This document shows positions 1-9,854 of a DNA stretch of 64,000 bases, piece by piece. The translations under genes were made by a program, and so were the position numbers. Each line of letters starts with the position of its first letter. Position 1 is the stretch's first letter. The stretch is from contig CALYLW010000209.1 in assembly GCA_944989445.1 (NCBI GenBank), positions 397,001 to 461,000 on the forward strand. Direction: 5' to 3'. Below the pieces are notes generated by a model. That model worked only from the letters and a program-made list of their open reading frames with translations. It made no database searches and was not told the DNA's origin. Source of the stretch: Ampullaceana balthica. Taxonomy: Eukaryota; Mollusca; Gastropoda; Lymnaeidae.

Positions 1-49
1 CTTAGGCGCAATATATATAGGGACGAGAGCAATGCCCGTGCGATGCTAC
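1..49 (+). repeat. 3' end fragment of interspersed repeat family A
   Basis: The first bases carry the block GCGCAATATATATAGGGA, which also closes the two longer copies ending near 6755 and 9854. A shared 3' end with different upstream lengths suggests a 5'-truncating retroelement, but the class is not established. Confidence 0.45.
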
Positions 50-760
50 GGGTAGGCACAATGAAAATAACTTTATTTGGATTTGAGTTTCACATTCCCC
101 TTAATAATGAGTGTAAACGTATCAGGAAATTAGGGTAGTGATAAATCAAACCCCTTCTTTATAAAAATCACGATATGTGTGTCTAGAAAATAGAAAGTAT
201 GATGAATTTAAATATTTCCCATCAATTTTGGTATTTCTGCTTTAATAAACGCACGCTTTTCTCGATATACTTTACCAGAATAACAAAGGTCCTTAACAGT
301 TACAAAAATCTAATGGGCAAGGCTAAATTTCTTTTTCCATAAATCAAAAAATTAAAACAATATCTTTGATTCCTTTGGTTCTAGGGAAAAGCTCTTAAAA
401 TCACCCACTCCATTTTATAAGCTAAGTATGAAATTAGTTCAAGACGAATAGGATATTTTTTTAGCATAGTAACAAAGCAATAAATTGGCAGATACTTGTT
501 TCACTTAAATAACGGATTATTTTTCTTTGTATTTATATTCAAGCCTTTTTTCATTGTAGCTTTTTTAGCTTATAAAATGACATATAAGTTAGGGCTTAAT
601 ATATAACATATATTATGTAGGCATTTGATTTTAAAACAGAATAGTTTTTAAAAAATCAGTCTGTATACAAAATTTTATCATCGTTGTATAATATTGCTCA
701 AATAAAATCAAGTTGTTATGTCACAATATCAGTTGCTGTTAGTGTATTTTTTGCCAGAAC
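50..760 (+). repeat. Tandem duplication, unit 1 (~710 bp)
   Basis: This stretch runs from GGTAGGCACAAT to a block ending GTTAGTGTATTTTTT. The same order of sequence restarts near 761 and is completed at 4715-5275, on the far side of the Tigger element. The two units differ by scattered substitutions and small indels, so the duplication is not recent. I see no coding sequence in it. Confidence 0.7.
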
Positions 761-1176
761 AGGGGTAGGCACAATTACAAAAATAACTTTATTTTGTTTT
801 GGGTCTCAAATTTCCCTTAAAATTGAATGTAAATGCATCATGAAATTAGGGTAGTGATAAATCAAACCACGTCTTATAAAATTCACGATATGTGTGTCGA
901 GAAAATAGAAAGTATGATGAATTTAAATATTAACCATCAGTTTTTGGTATGTCTGCTTTAATAACGCATGCTTTTCTCTATATAATATACTCCTACAGAA
1001 TATGAAAGGTACTTAAGAGTTATAAAAATCTAATCGGCAAGGCTCAATTTATTTTCACATGAATAAAAAAAATTAAAAATATATTTCCATATGATTCCTT
1101 TGGTTCTAGGAAAATGCTCTGAAAAACACCAATTCCATTGTATAGTTTAAGCATGAAATTAGTTTAAAACGAATTA
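761..1176 (+). repeat. Tandem duplication, unit 2, left part
   Basis: Left portion of the second ~710-bp unit, parallel to 50-460. It is interrupted at the TA dinucleotide 1175-1176 by the Tigger insertion and resumes after 4714. Confidence 0.65.
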
Positions 1177-1204
1177 GAGTAATTTACCACCTCGCGAACG
1201 CCAT
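1177..1204 (+). repeat. Terminal inverted repeat of Tigger element (right, 3' of gene)
   Basis: 28-base terminal repeat containing CCTCGCGAACGC. It pairs with 4685-4712 with about four mismatches. Confidence 0.85.
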
Positions 1205-1533
1205 ACGCTAAAAATAGCACCATTTTTGGCTTTCATGCCCTAGTTACTAAACCGTTCGACACAAGGTAAAAACGAAAGTACCTACAAGTAGTATGACAAC
1301 AAGGCTACTATAATGACACAGCATTCTTGTATTACAATGCGGGGTTAGAGTGTAAAGTCCATTTTAGCGGACCCAGTTAGCTACCGCCTGCCGAACACTT
1401 TTTTGCTTAATTTACTTCAAAGCAGACACTTTTACCTCAAAGCAGACACAAAACAAAAATCATCAAAGAATCAATTTTTAGTGAATAGAGTCAATAAATA
1501 ACACTGGAGATGTCAATAATAATGTAATAAACG

Positions 1534-1539
1534 TTTATT
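1534..1539 (-). promoter_or_regulatory. Candidate polyadenylation signal of the transposase gene
   Basis: AATAAA on the minus strand, about 75 bases beyond the stop codon at 1614 and still inside the element. It is the nearest canonical hexamer downstream of the gene. In such AT-rich DNA chance matches are common. Confidence 0.4.
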
Positions 1540-1613
1540 AAAGAAATTAGAGCCCGAATCACTTAGATCTATATATACAAAATAATACTATAGGTAGATC
1601 TATAATTTATAGT

Positions 1614-4088
1614 CTAGTCAGGGCAGCAAACAGTGCACACAAAAGTGCCTTGCTTCAAAGATGCACAATTTTTCGTGCACTGTGCATGCCACCAGCCATC
1701 ACACACATCACATTGGACCCAAACCTCTGCCCCTCCCCCTTTTTTGCACCCATGACACATTCCTTCCAACAAGAGATTCTCTTCTTTATCTAAAGTATCG
1801 TCATCTGCAGCCATGTCAAGCTCCATTGTTTGAACCAACTGTGAGTCCTCACTGCTGCTATCAGATAGATCTATTACTGGATACTTCTTTACTTTCTTGG
1901 ACTCCACTATTTTCTTTTTTTTAATCTGCTCTTCTTCTCTCTTGCGTCTTTTTTCTTCCCTTTCTTGCTCTCTTTTCCTTTTTGTAGCCTCTTTTTGTGC
2001 ATCCTTTATCTTTTTGCTTTCTTCCCTCTCGATCTTTCTTTTCAGTTTATTTTTTTCTATTTCTTCTTTGTCTGCTATTTTCTTTTTTAATGCTTCTCTA
2101 AACTCTTCTCCACTGACCAAGTTTGGCATGGTTGGAGCATTTGCTGTTTTCTTCTTGTTTTTATTCCTTCTAACAAAAGCAGGCAGCTTCAAAATGTCAT
2201 CTACTGTCAAGTTAGCTTTGACTGTGCAGTTTTTGGGTTCTTCTAGACTGCACGTTTCTATTAGCCCCACAGCTAAGGCTTGAAACTTGTTAAATTTCTC
2301 TTCTTCCTCTTTGATAAGGTTGTCTCCTGCAGTACTTGTCATTGTCAGTTGACAAAAAAATTTAATAAATTGGTTGCGACCCATTTCATCATATAAAAAG
2401 TTTGAATAGTCATGGAGTGCTTTAAGTTGTGCAGCAGACAAATTGGACTTTGGTGGTGGGGATGATGCAGGTAATGATTCTGGTAGGGAAGATTTGTCAA
2501 TGATAGACTTATTTTCATTCTCAAATGGGCTGTTTTCCTGTATAATGGTCTGGGTGATTACTTGTGTTTCATTCACAATCGGTTTTGTCTCAATGAGTGC
2601 CTGTGTGTAAGCTTCGATTGGTTGTGTCTCAATGATTGCTTCGGTGTAAATTTCTATTGGCTGTGTCTCAGTGATTGTTACTGTGTAAGATTCAATTCGC
2701 AGTGTTTCAGTGGTTGCTACTGTGTTTGATTCTATGTGTTGTGCCTCGATGATTGCTTGGGTATCGTTTGAGATTGGCTGGGACTCAATCAATTTGTTGT
2801 CATTTATGGTGTGCAGGTGGTTTTTAATAAAAGGGTCGGCTTTCGTAGGGACTTTATTGCTGTTGGTGGGTTGGGCAACATTATGAATTCCCAATGGTGT
2901 TGAGCCGAATACTGCACTAGGACCAAGCTTCGGGGATTGCAGAATTCTATATGGATCATATGGTAGTATTCCAGCTGCTTTAAAACTTTGTGCAGCAATG
3001 GAAGGTGTGGTGGCCTTTAGCCATACTGGCTTTAAAACTTTGGCAAAGCTCTCCAGATTTACTCCCTCCCCATGCTCACTTATATGGTGTCGTATGGCGT
3101 CTGACCAAGCTGGTTTGATTGCACCAAAAAAAGCTTGATCGAGTGGCTGAATCAAGTGACTCGCATGCGGCAACAAACAATATAACACTATATGGTTGTC
3201 ATGACATAGCTGTGATGTCTCAACCAGTGCAGTGTGGCTACTGTGACCGTCTACCAGTAGAACTACAGGCTTCTGTACATGGGCTGTGGCTGGAATAAAG
3301 CTATCTCTTAGCCAAGAATAAAAAATCTGTGCTGTAATCCAGCCATTATCAGACACTTGTAGGAATGCCTCTGGGAAATGATCTAATAAATTTTTGGACG
3401 GTATTCTCTTGTAGGGGTATATTAACAGGGGACTGAGGAAGTGTCCACTTGCGCTGGCACATGCAAGAACTGTCACTTGTGACTTCACACCTGCAGTAAC
3501 ATTGTACACATGTTTCGACCCCCTGCATGCGATGACCTTCCTGCTTTTGGCATCAAAAGAAAAGCCTGTTTCGTCTGCATTGTAAATGCGAGTGGGGTCA
3601 CTAAGTAGACTGGGGTCAATGCTGTCAACACACCATTTTAAATCATTAAACCACTTTTCAATAGCTTTTATTGTAACCAGGGCTCTCTCCTTTCCTAGTG
3701 ATTGGGGAGTACGCAGTGTCAATTCAGGATGGCGTTTAAAAAAATTATATAGCCATGATGATGTTGGCATTTCGGTTTTGCTCTTTGAAGTACAATTCCT
3801 GGTATTTAAGATTTGTTTGGCGATTTGCCTCACCTCATCGCCAGTTTTTCCAAAGCCTCGCTTGGCTAGCTCTATTAGCCATTTAGCTAATTTGACCTCC
3901 TCTTCTGGCGTGAGGAGGGTCTGTGCATAGGCTATGACAGGCCGCTTGCCTGTAAGTTTGTCGTGAAGAGTGGCAAGTGGAATGTCAAACTCATTCGAAG
4001 CTTTTCTAATAGAGAGCCGCTTTTCCCTAATACTAGACAATGCCGCATTGATTACTTCTGGGCTCTGTTTTGTTCGTATGCTAGACAT
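1614..4088 (-). CDS. Pogo/Tigger-like DDE transposase with C-terminal PHD finger (824 aa)
   Basis: Cut-and-paste transposase expected to bind the element's ends and integrate at TA. Residues ~6-48 form a pipsqueak-type helix-turn-helix; ~60-135 look like a CENP-B-type DNA-binding region (SSWLYNFFKRHP). The DDE_1 catalytic core shows D172 in YNADETGF, D280 in LLVDGHSSH and D317 in HLIQPLDQAFFGAIKP, a DD36D spacing. Residues ~434-510 hold about five imperfect ~15-residue repeats built on IE-x-YT-x-x-I-x-ETQPI. Residues ~660-735 are a Lys/Glu-rich probable coiled coil with nuclear-localisation-like basic runs, followed by an acidic Ser stretch. The C-terminus is a PHD-type zinc finger: C778, C781, C793, C796, H801, C804, C818, C821. 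The start ATG follows AAGCC, a reasonable Kozak context. No stops or frameshifts are seen. The family call is firm; the PHD finger is the less usual part. Confidence 0.92.
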   Translation of the reverse strand: MSSIRTKQSPEVINAALSSIREKRLSIRKASNEFDIPLATLHDKLTGKRPVIAYAQTLLTPEEEVKLAKWLIELAKRGFGKTGDEVRQIAKQILNTRNCTSKSKTEMPTSSWLYNFFKRHPELTLRTPQSLGKERALVTIKAIEKWFNDLKWCVDSIDPSLLSDPTRIYNADETGFSFDAKSRKVIACRGSKHVYNVTAGVKSQVTVLACASASGHFLSPLLIYPYKRIPSKNLLDHFPEAFLQVSDNGWITAQIFYSWLRDSFIPATAHVQKPVVLLVDGHSSHTALVETSQLCHDNHIVLYCLLPHASHLIQPLDQAFFGAIKPAWSDAIRHHISEHGEGVNLESFAKVLKPVWLKATTPSIAAQSFKAAGILPYDPYRILQSPKLGPSAVFGSTPLGIHNVAQPTNSNKVPTKADPFIKNHLHTINDNKLIESQPISNDTQAIIEAQHIESNTVATTETLRIESYTVTITETQPIEIYTEAIIETQPIEAYTQALIETKPIVNETQVITQTIIQENSPFENENKSIIDKSSLPESLPASSPPPKSNLSAAQLKALHDYSNFLYDEMGRNQFIKFFCQLTMTSTAGDNLIKEEEEKFNKFQALAVGLIETCSLEEPKNCTVKANLTVDDILKLPAFVRRNKNKKKTANAPTMPNLVSGEEFREALKKKIADKEEIEKNKLKRKIEREESKKIKDAQKEATKRKREQEREEKRRKREEEQIKKKKIVESKKVKKYPVIDLSDSSSEDSQLVQTMELDMAADDDTLDKEENLLLEGMCHGCKKGGGAEVWVQCDVCDGWWHAQCTKNCASLKQGTFVCTVCCPD

Positions 4089-4215
4089 GGCTTTAAATCT
4101 GAAATATAATTATATTGTAGATTCTATTAAAATTTTCATTCAAATATAAAATAGGAGTCTAGATAGATCTATAGACTAGACCTAGATCTTTAGCTTAATT
4201 TTCCTACATGAAAAA

Positions 4216-4683
4216 GTGTTCGCAACGAAGTAATATCCTACAATAAAACAAATATTTAACTAAATTTTTCTGCAGAATAAAAGTGTTCGGTACGAGGTGA
4301 AATCCAACGTTAAACTTACTTCGTCGCGAACACCCCTTCGAAACGAACATTGCTATTAAAAATCATTGTAAAGTATAACAGCGTGGTTACTGATCTATTT
4401 CTAAGTGATGATGCAATACCAAACAATTGTGTTTACCAAAGCGAACAGGAAAAGTAGTCTTAACCCGGAAATCAACTTCGTTCTTCCTAGGGACGCTGAC
4501 AGCATGCACGGTGCAAGGATCAAAATGTTTACGCACATTTACTCACAAAATAGTGAGTCCCTGCACACGAAACGATGAAATGATATTGAAAAAAGAATTA
4601 CTTTCGACTTACGGGTGTTCGTTTTCGTGTTAGACGGAAAATAAAAATACAGAGAACGCTTTATGAAATAGTGTTCGCTACGA
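4216..4683. repeat. Subterminal repeats of motif GTGTTCG in Tigger left end
   Basis: The 13-mer GTGTTCGCNACGA or close variants occurs at 4216-4228, 4283-4295, 4321-4333 (inverted) and 4671-4683, with a shorter match at 4615-4621. One inverted short match (CCGAACAC) lies near the other end at 1391-1398. Clustered subterminal repeats of this kind often serve as extra transposase-binding sites; that role is inferred. Confidence 0.6.
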
Positions 4684-4684
4684 C

Positions 4685-4712
4685 ATAGCGTTCGCGAGGC
4701 GATAACTTACTC
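4685..4712 (-). repeat. Terminal inverted repeat of Tigger element (left, 5' of gene)
   Basis: Partner of 1177-1204; contains GCGTTCGCGAGG and is followed by the TA duplication. Confidence 0.85.
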
Positions 4713-4714
4713 TA

Positions 4715-5275
4715 GTAATTATCGGAGTCAGATAATATTTATTTGATTATGTATGCTTAGTGGAAGGTGGAAATATGGTTTACGGGTGTATAGTTCTTAT
4801 TTCTTTTCACACGAATATTAACATAAAAAACAATGTGTTTTTTTTTAAATTCCCAGAGATTGATTTTCTAATAAATTGCGTCATTTTGAAAGGACTTCCC
4901 ACTCTTTTCTTCTAGTATTAACAAAGCAATAAGTTGGCAGATACTTGTTCCACTAAAATACAGGATTACTTTTTCGTTGTATTTGTATTTAAGCCTTTTT
5001 TCGTTGTAGCATTTTTTAGCTTATAAAATGACATATTTGGTAATGGTTCTTAATATATAACATATATTTGTAGGCATTTGATATTAAATCAGAATAATTT
5101 AAAAAGAATTTTTTCAAGAAAGTGTATACAGCTTAATAGAAAACTGCCATTTAGTAAACAACATGATCTGCCTTTGAAATCAGTCTTTATACAAAAATTA
5201 TCCTCGTTGCATAATATTGCTCAAATAAAATCAAGCTGTTATGTCTAAATATCAGTTGCTGTTAGTGTATTTTTT
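4715..5275 (+). repeat. Tandem duplication, unit 2, right part
   Basis: Continues the unit broken at 1176. 4910-5100 parallels 465-650, and 5190-5270 parallels 660-755 (both end in GTTAGTGTATTTTTT). A ~90-bp stretch near 5100-5185 is absent from unit 1. Confidence 0.65.
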
Positions 5276-6519
5276 CGCTTGAGCACGCACTTTCTGAAGC
5301 TAGAACCTATATATGAGTCGTAATACCCGCGATATGTCTTTACACTAAATATATTTATACCTTAAAGAACCGTACAGTTTATACCTGAAGTGTGTGCCAC
5401 GCAACTCATTGTTCTAGAAATGTAACTATTTTTTAATGAATGTTTTAGTTTTGTAAGCTCTTAAATACCTTCTTAGCAATGATTTTTTTATGGGAAAAGC
5501 ATATTATTTATGTGAATTTTGATGCTTAAGTAAGGTGTTGCATGGGTTTTATTTGTTTTAAAGAAACATTTTGAATCGCAAGGTCTGGGCTTAAAATTTA
5601 CCCTGCTGATTAGTTTAATCTATGCAAAAAGTATAAAAACAGTTGCTAAGCTATAGTGTTTTATGTCATCCAGGGTTGGGCGATATTATTGACTCTTACC
5701 CCACCAATAAATGGTACATTTCAAAAGGTCATAAAGTTGTACTCAATATAAAAATAGCTGTTCCACTTATTAACCACACTCATTGGTCCGTGCATATAAC
5801 TCCTATATATAATCCATTTTCGTCTATAACAGTACCGATTTTTTTTTCATTCCTTCTATTTCCTTGTGGCAGTTTATGGAGCAATTGTTCCAGAAAAAAA
5901 ATCGTGTAAACTATTTAAGCACCGAAGGAAAATAAATATCGCACCTAAGAATCATTGATAAATATAACTTACCTAGCAAGTTTGACTTAATTTATGCAAA
6001 AAGAATATTAACAGTGGCTAAGCTATAGTGTTTGGTATCTGGTTTCACTCATGTGCTTTCTTTCTCTAATGCATTGAATACATTGTTAGTATTTGATTAT
6101 TTAGAACTAACTTGTAAAATGTCAAATACATTAAGTATTTAAATTAAACATATAAAAGATATAAAGAAAAGTGGTAAAATTATACTGTGTATTTGATAAT
6201 AAAGAAAATAATAGAAAATAATAGTATATAAATATTGTTAAAATATTGCGCTAAAAAACAATGACTATGGTTTGTAAACAAAAATGTTAGGTAGATTAAC
6301 GTTGAACATAAATGTAGACATCTGGAGAAAGACCAAAGCAAATTTTTCGAACGGCTGAATAAAATACATCTCAAAAATACATAAAGGAAACAGTGTAAAG
6401 ATGTAATTTACAAACAAATATTAATTCTGTAATTTTTTACCAAAAAATTATACGTATTCTTGTTAGAGGCGTAACATTATCAGACATAAAAATAAACCGT
6501 TTCATCACATTTAGTTCAC
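5276..6519. other. AT-rich spacer, no gene seen
   Basis: Short open frames here are AT-rich and show no recognisable domain. A weak internal direct repeat (TTTATGCAAAAAG with GTGGCTAAGCTATAGTG-like text near 5617-5660 and 5990-6030) hints at an old duplication. Confidence 0.4.
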
Positions 6520-6756
6520 AACATAAACACACACACACTCACTTTATTCACACACTTATACACACAAACATAAACACACAAACAGATAGTACCATTAAAA
6601 AAATCACATTTCATTGAAATAACCGCGGCTCTTTTGACTTTGTTTCCATTTTACAAATTAATATGAGCTCGAACTATTACGTCAAATCACAATATTTTAT
6701 AGAGAGAAACGCACACACGGCTTCGGACGCGCTTAGGCGCAATATATATAGGGATA
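6520..6756 (+). repeat. Interspersed repeat family A, copy
   Basis: Begins in A/C-rich DNA with CACACA runs, continues through AAATAACCGCGGCTC and ATGAGCTCGAACTATTACG, and ends GCGCAATATATATAGGGA. The same order is found at 9548-9854, where an extra ~90 bases are present before the CACACACACGG block, so this copy has an internal deletion or the other an insertion. Confidence 0.65.
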
Positions 6757-6768
6757 TCAAGGGTAATA

Positions 6769-7268
6769 AAAACAACCCGTAAAAAACCAAGTTTTTTACT
6801 ATAAATCCTTTATGTACGAGAAGTAATTAAAAGAATGTTCATTATAATACGCAGCGCCAGACCATCCAGAAATACAAAATTGCAGTTGTGTCGTAAAACA
6901 TGTTTAATATAATGCGCACCGATCAGGAATATGTTTATAAAAAGAGCTGTCAATAAAATACGCACCTTATTGTGCGACAGAAAGGTTGTTCAATATAATA
7001 CGCACCGCGACGCTCTATCTCAAAAAATAGCATGATACATAGGAATAAATAAAATAATCTAAAAAATCAATAATTTAATTACGGTACATGCGATCGATCT
7101 GAAATTTTGATACATTGTTTTTATCATCGGTACAAAACTGCCTGCAAAATTTCAGCTCGCTATCTTTCGAGCAAGTGGGTTAAAAATCGATCAAAAGTTT
7201 TGGCGACAAGCAAGCAAGCAAGGTCCGCCGCAGACACCCCGAGTTAATATAAAGGATTTAAAAATATA
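6769..7268 (+). repeat. Interspersed repeat family B, copy 1
   Basis: Starts AACCCGTAAAAAACCAAG and ends GAGTTAATATAAAGGAT. Near-identical to 22183-22678; related, more divergent copies lie at 44172-44520 and 48765-49140 (minus) and 50645-51045 (plus). Inside are four spaced occurrences of a core like AATATAATACGCACC. No coding capacity seen. The class (SINE/LINE 3' end or Helitron-like) is unknown. Confidence 0.7.
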
Positions 7269-7518
7269 AAAATCGATCAAAGCAACTAAATCTCCTGTCA
7301 CAGTTTTCTTTTAGCTCTGCTACCAACACTGTTCAATGAAAATTTTTTCAAGTAGCATAAGTATATATAATAAATGAATGAAACTTGGTTTAGTATTTGA
7401 GATTGTGTAAAGATGGAGATTCAAAATTATTTAAAATATTTATAATACACATTTAAAGTTAGCTAAAGTTGTCTCTTTGCCATTTATAAGTTGGTCCTAT
7501 GTTATTAATCTATAGACC

Positions 7519-8834
7519 TTGGGTGGGGTGGTTTTGGGTGTGTGGTTTGGTGGGTGGTGGTTGGTGTTTGTTTGGTGTTGTTGGTGGGGTGTTGTGGGTT
7601 GGTGTGGTGGTGTGTTTGTTGTGGTTGGTTGTGTTTGGGGGTGTTGTGGTGTGGTTGGGTTTTGTTGTTTGGTGGTGGTGTTTGGTGTGTTGGTGTTGTG
7701 TTTGTTGTGGGTTGGTGGGGGTGTGGTTGTTGTTGGGGTTGGGGTTTGTGTGGTGTGGTGTGGGGGGTGTTGTGGTTGTGTTTGGTGTTGGGTTTGTTGG
7801 TGTGTGTTGTGGTGTGGGGTTTGGGTTGTTTGTTGGGGTGGGGTTTGTTGGGGGGGTTTGTGGTTGTGTGGGGGTTGTTTTGTTTTTGGGTTTGTGGTTG
7901 GTGTGGTTGGGGGTTTTGTTGGGTGTGGTTGTTTGTTGTGGGGTTGGGGTTTGTGTTTGTGTTGTGGGGTTGGTTGTTTGGGTGGGTGTGGGGGGTTGTG
8001 GGGGTGTTGGTGGGGTGGGGGGGTGGGGGTGGGGGGGGTGGGGGTGGGTGGGGGTGTTGGGGTGGTTGTTGGGGGTGGGTGGGGGGGTGGGGTGTTGTGG
8101 GGGGTGGGTGGTGGGGGGGGGTGGGGTTTGTGGGGTTGGGGGGTGGTGGGTGGGGTGGGGGGGGTGGGGGGGTTGGGGGGGTGGTTGGTGGTGGGGGGGG
8201 GGTGGGGGTGTGGGGGGGTGGGGGGGGTGGTTGGTGGGGTGTTGGGGTGGGGGGGTGTTGTGGGTGGGGGGTTGGTTTGGTGTGGGTGGGTTGGGGGTGG
8301 TGTTGGGGTGTTTGGTGGGTGGGGGTGGTTGGGGTGTGGGGTGTTTGTGGGGTGGGGGGTGTGGGGGTTGGTGGGGGGGGTTTGGGGGTGTGGTGTGGGG
8401 GGTGGGGGTTGTGGGGGTGTTGGGGTTGGGGGGTGGGGTTGTGTTGTGGGGGTGTTGGGGTGGGTGGTTTGGTTGTTTGGGTTGTGGGGGTGGGGGGTGG
8501 GTGGGTGGGGTGGTGTGGTGGGTGGGGGTGGGTGTGGGGTGTGGGGGTGGGGGTGTTGGGGTGGGGGGTTGGGGGTTGTGGTGGGTGGGGGGGGGGTTTG
8601 TGGTGGGTTGTGGGGGTGGGGGGTGGGTGTGGTGTGGGGTTGTGGGGGGGTGGGTGGGGGGTTGTGGTGGGTGGGTGGGGTGGGGGGGTGTTGGGGGGGT
8701 GGTGGGTGGGGGTGGGTGTTGGTGTGGTGGGGGGGTGTGGGGGGTGTGGGGGGGGTTGGGTGGGGGGGTGGGGTGGGGTGTGGGGGTGGGGGGGGGGTGT
8801 GGGGGGGTGGGGTTGGGTGGGGGGTGGGGGGGGG
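7519..8834 (+). repeat. 1.3-kb tract made only of G and T
   Basis: From 7519 to the gap the plus strand contains no A or C at all. G rises along the tract from mixed TG to near-pure G with runs of up to nine. Open frames in all phases follow from the composition and are not genes. It may be a real G-quadruplex-forming satellite, but the composition gradient into an assembly gap fits deteriorating reads or a polishing artefact better. Confidence 0.75.
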
Positions 8835-9547
8835 NNNNNNNNNNNNNNNNNNNNNNNNNNNNNNNNNNNNNNNNNNNNNNNNNNNNNNNNNNNNNNNNNN
8901 NNNNNNNNNNNNNNNNNNNNNNNNNNNNNNNNNNNNNNNNNNNNNNNNNNNNNNNNNNNNNNNNNNNNNNNNNNNNNNNNNNNNNNNNNNNNNNNNNNNN
9001 NNNNNNNNNNNNNNNNNNNNNNNNNNNNNNNNNNNNNNNNNNNNNNNNNNNNNNNNNNNNNNNNNNNNNNNNNNNNNNNNNNNNNNNNNNNNNNNNNNNN
9101 NNNNNNNNNNNNNNNNNNNNNNNNNNNNNNNNNNNNNNNNNNNNNNNNNNNNNNNNNNNNNNNNNNNNNNNNNNNNNNNNNNNNNNNNNNNNNNNNNNNN
9201 NNNNNNNNNNNNNNNNNNNNNNNNNNNNNNNNNNNNNNNNNNNNNNNNNNNNNNNNNNNNNNNNNNNNNNNNNNNNNNNNNNNNNNNNNNNNNNNNNNNN
9301 NNNNNNNNNNNNNNNNNNNNNNNNNNNNNNNNNNNNNNNNNNNNNNNNNNNNNNNNNNNNNNNNNNNNNNNNNNNNNNNNNNNNNNNNNNNNNNNNNNNN
9401 NNNNNNNNNNNNNNNNNNNNNNNNNNNNNNNNNNNNNNNNNNNNNNNNNNNNNNNNNNNNNNNNNNNNNNNNNNNNNNNNNNNNNNNNNNNNNNNNNNNN
9501 NNNNNNNNNNNNNNNNNNNNNNNNNNNNNNNNNNNNNNNNNNNNNNN
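8835..9547. other. Assembly gap (713 N)
   Basis: Unresolved bases between the G/T tract and the second full copy of repeat family A, which resumes part-way through its CACACA-rich start. Confidence 0.99.
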
Positions 9548-9854
9548 TTATTCACACACTTATACACACAAACATAAACACACAAACAGATAGTACCATT
9601 AAAAAAATCACATATCATTGAAATAACCGCGGCTCTTTTTACTTTGTTTCCATTTCACAAATTAATATGAGCTCGAACTATTACGTCAAGTACCAATATT
9701 TTATAGCGAGAAACGCCGTCTTGTTAATCTCGACACCAAAATGTTTATTATTTAATTTTCAATAATTTATTTTATTTTCGGGAGTTACCCCGCATAGCGA
9801 GCACCCACGCACACACACGGCTTCGGACGCGCTTAGGCGCAATATATATAGGGA
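9548..9854 (+). repeat. Interspersed repeat family A, longer copy
   Basis: Matches 6543-6756 nearly base for base at both ends and carries an additional segment (about 9718-9810) with ACCCCGCATAGCGAGCACCC. Ends with the same GCGCAATATATATAGGGA block. Its left end is cut by the gap. Confidence 0.65.

Larger units (their letters stand above)
1177..4712 (-). mobile_element. Complete pogo/Tigger-type DNA transposon
   Basis: A 3536-bp element flanked by TA on both sides (1175-1176 and 4713-4714), the target duplication of the Tc1/mariner/pogo superfamily. Inverted ends start GAGTAATTTACC at 1177 and, read on the other strand, GAGTAAGTTATC from 4712; about 24 of the outer 28 bases match. One long uninterrupted transposase gene lies between them on the minus strand. 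The element sits inside the second unit of an older tandem duplication. Intact ends, target duplication and open frame suggest a fairly young, possibly still mobile copy; activity itself cannot be judged from sequence. Confidence 0.9.

Noticed and set aside
1661..3930. Plus-strand frames of 87-128 codons
   Set aside because: Antisense shadows of the Tigger transposase gene.
7499..9621. Four ~700-codon open frames on both strands
   Set aside because: They run through a G/T-only tract and the N gap; absence of stops follows from composition and unknown bases.
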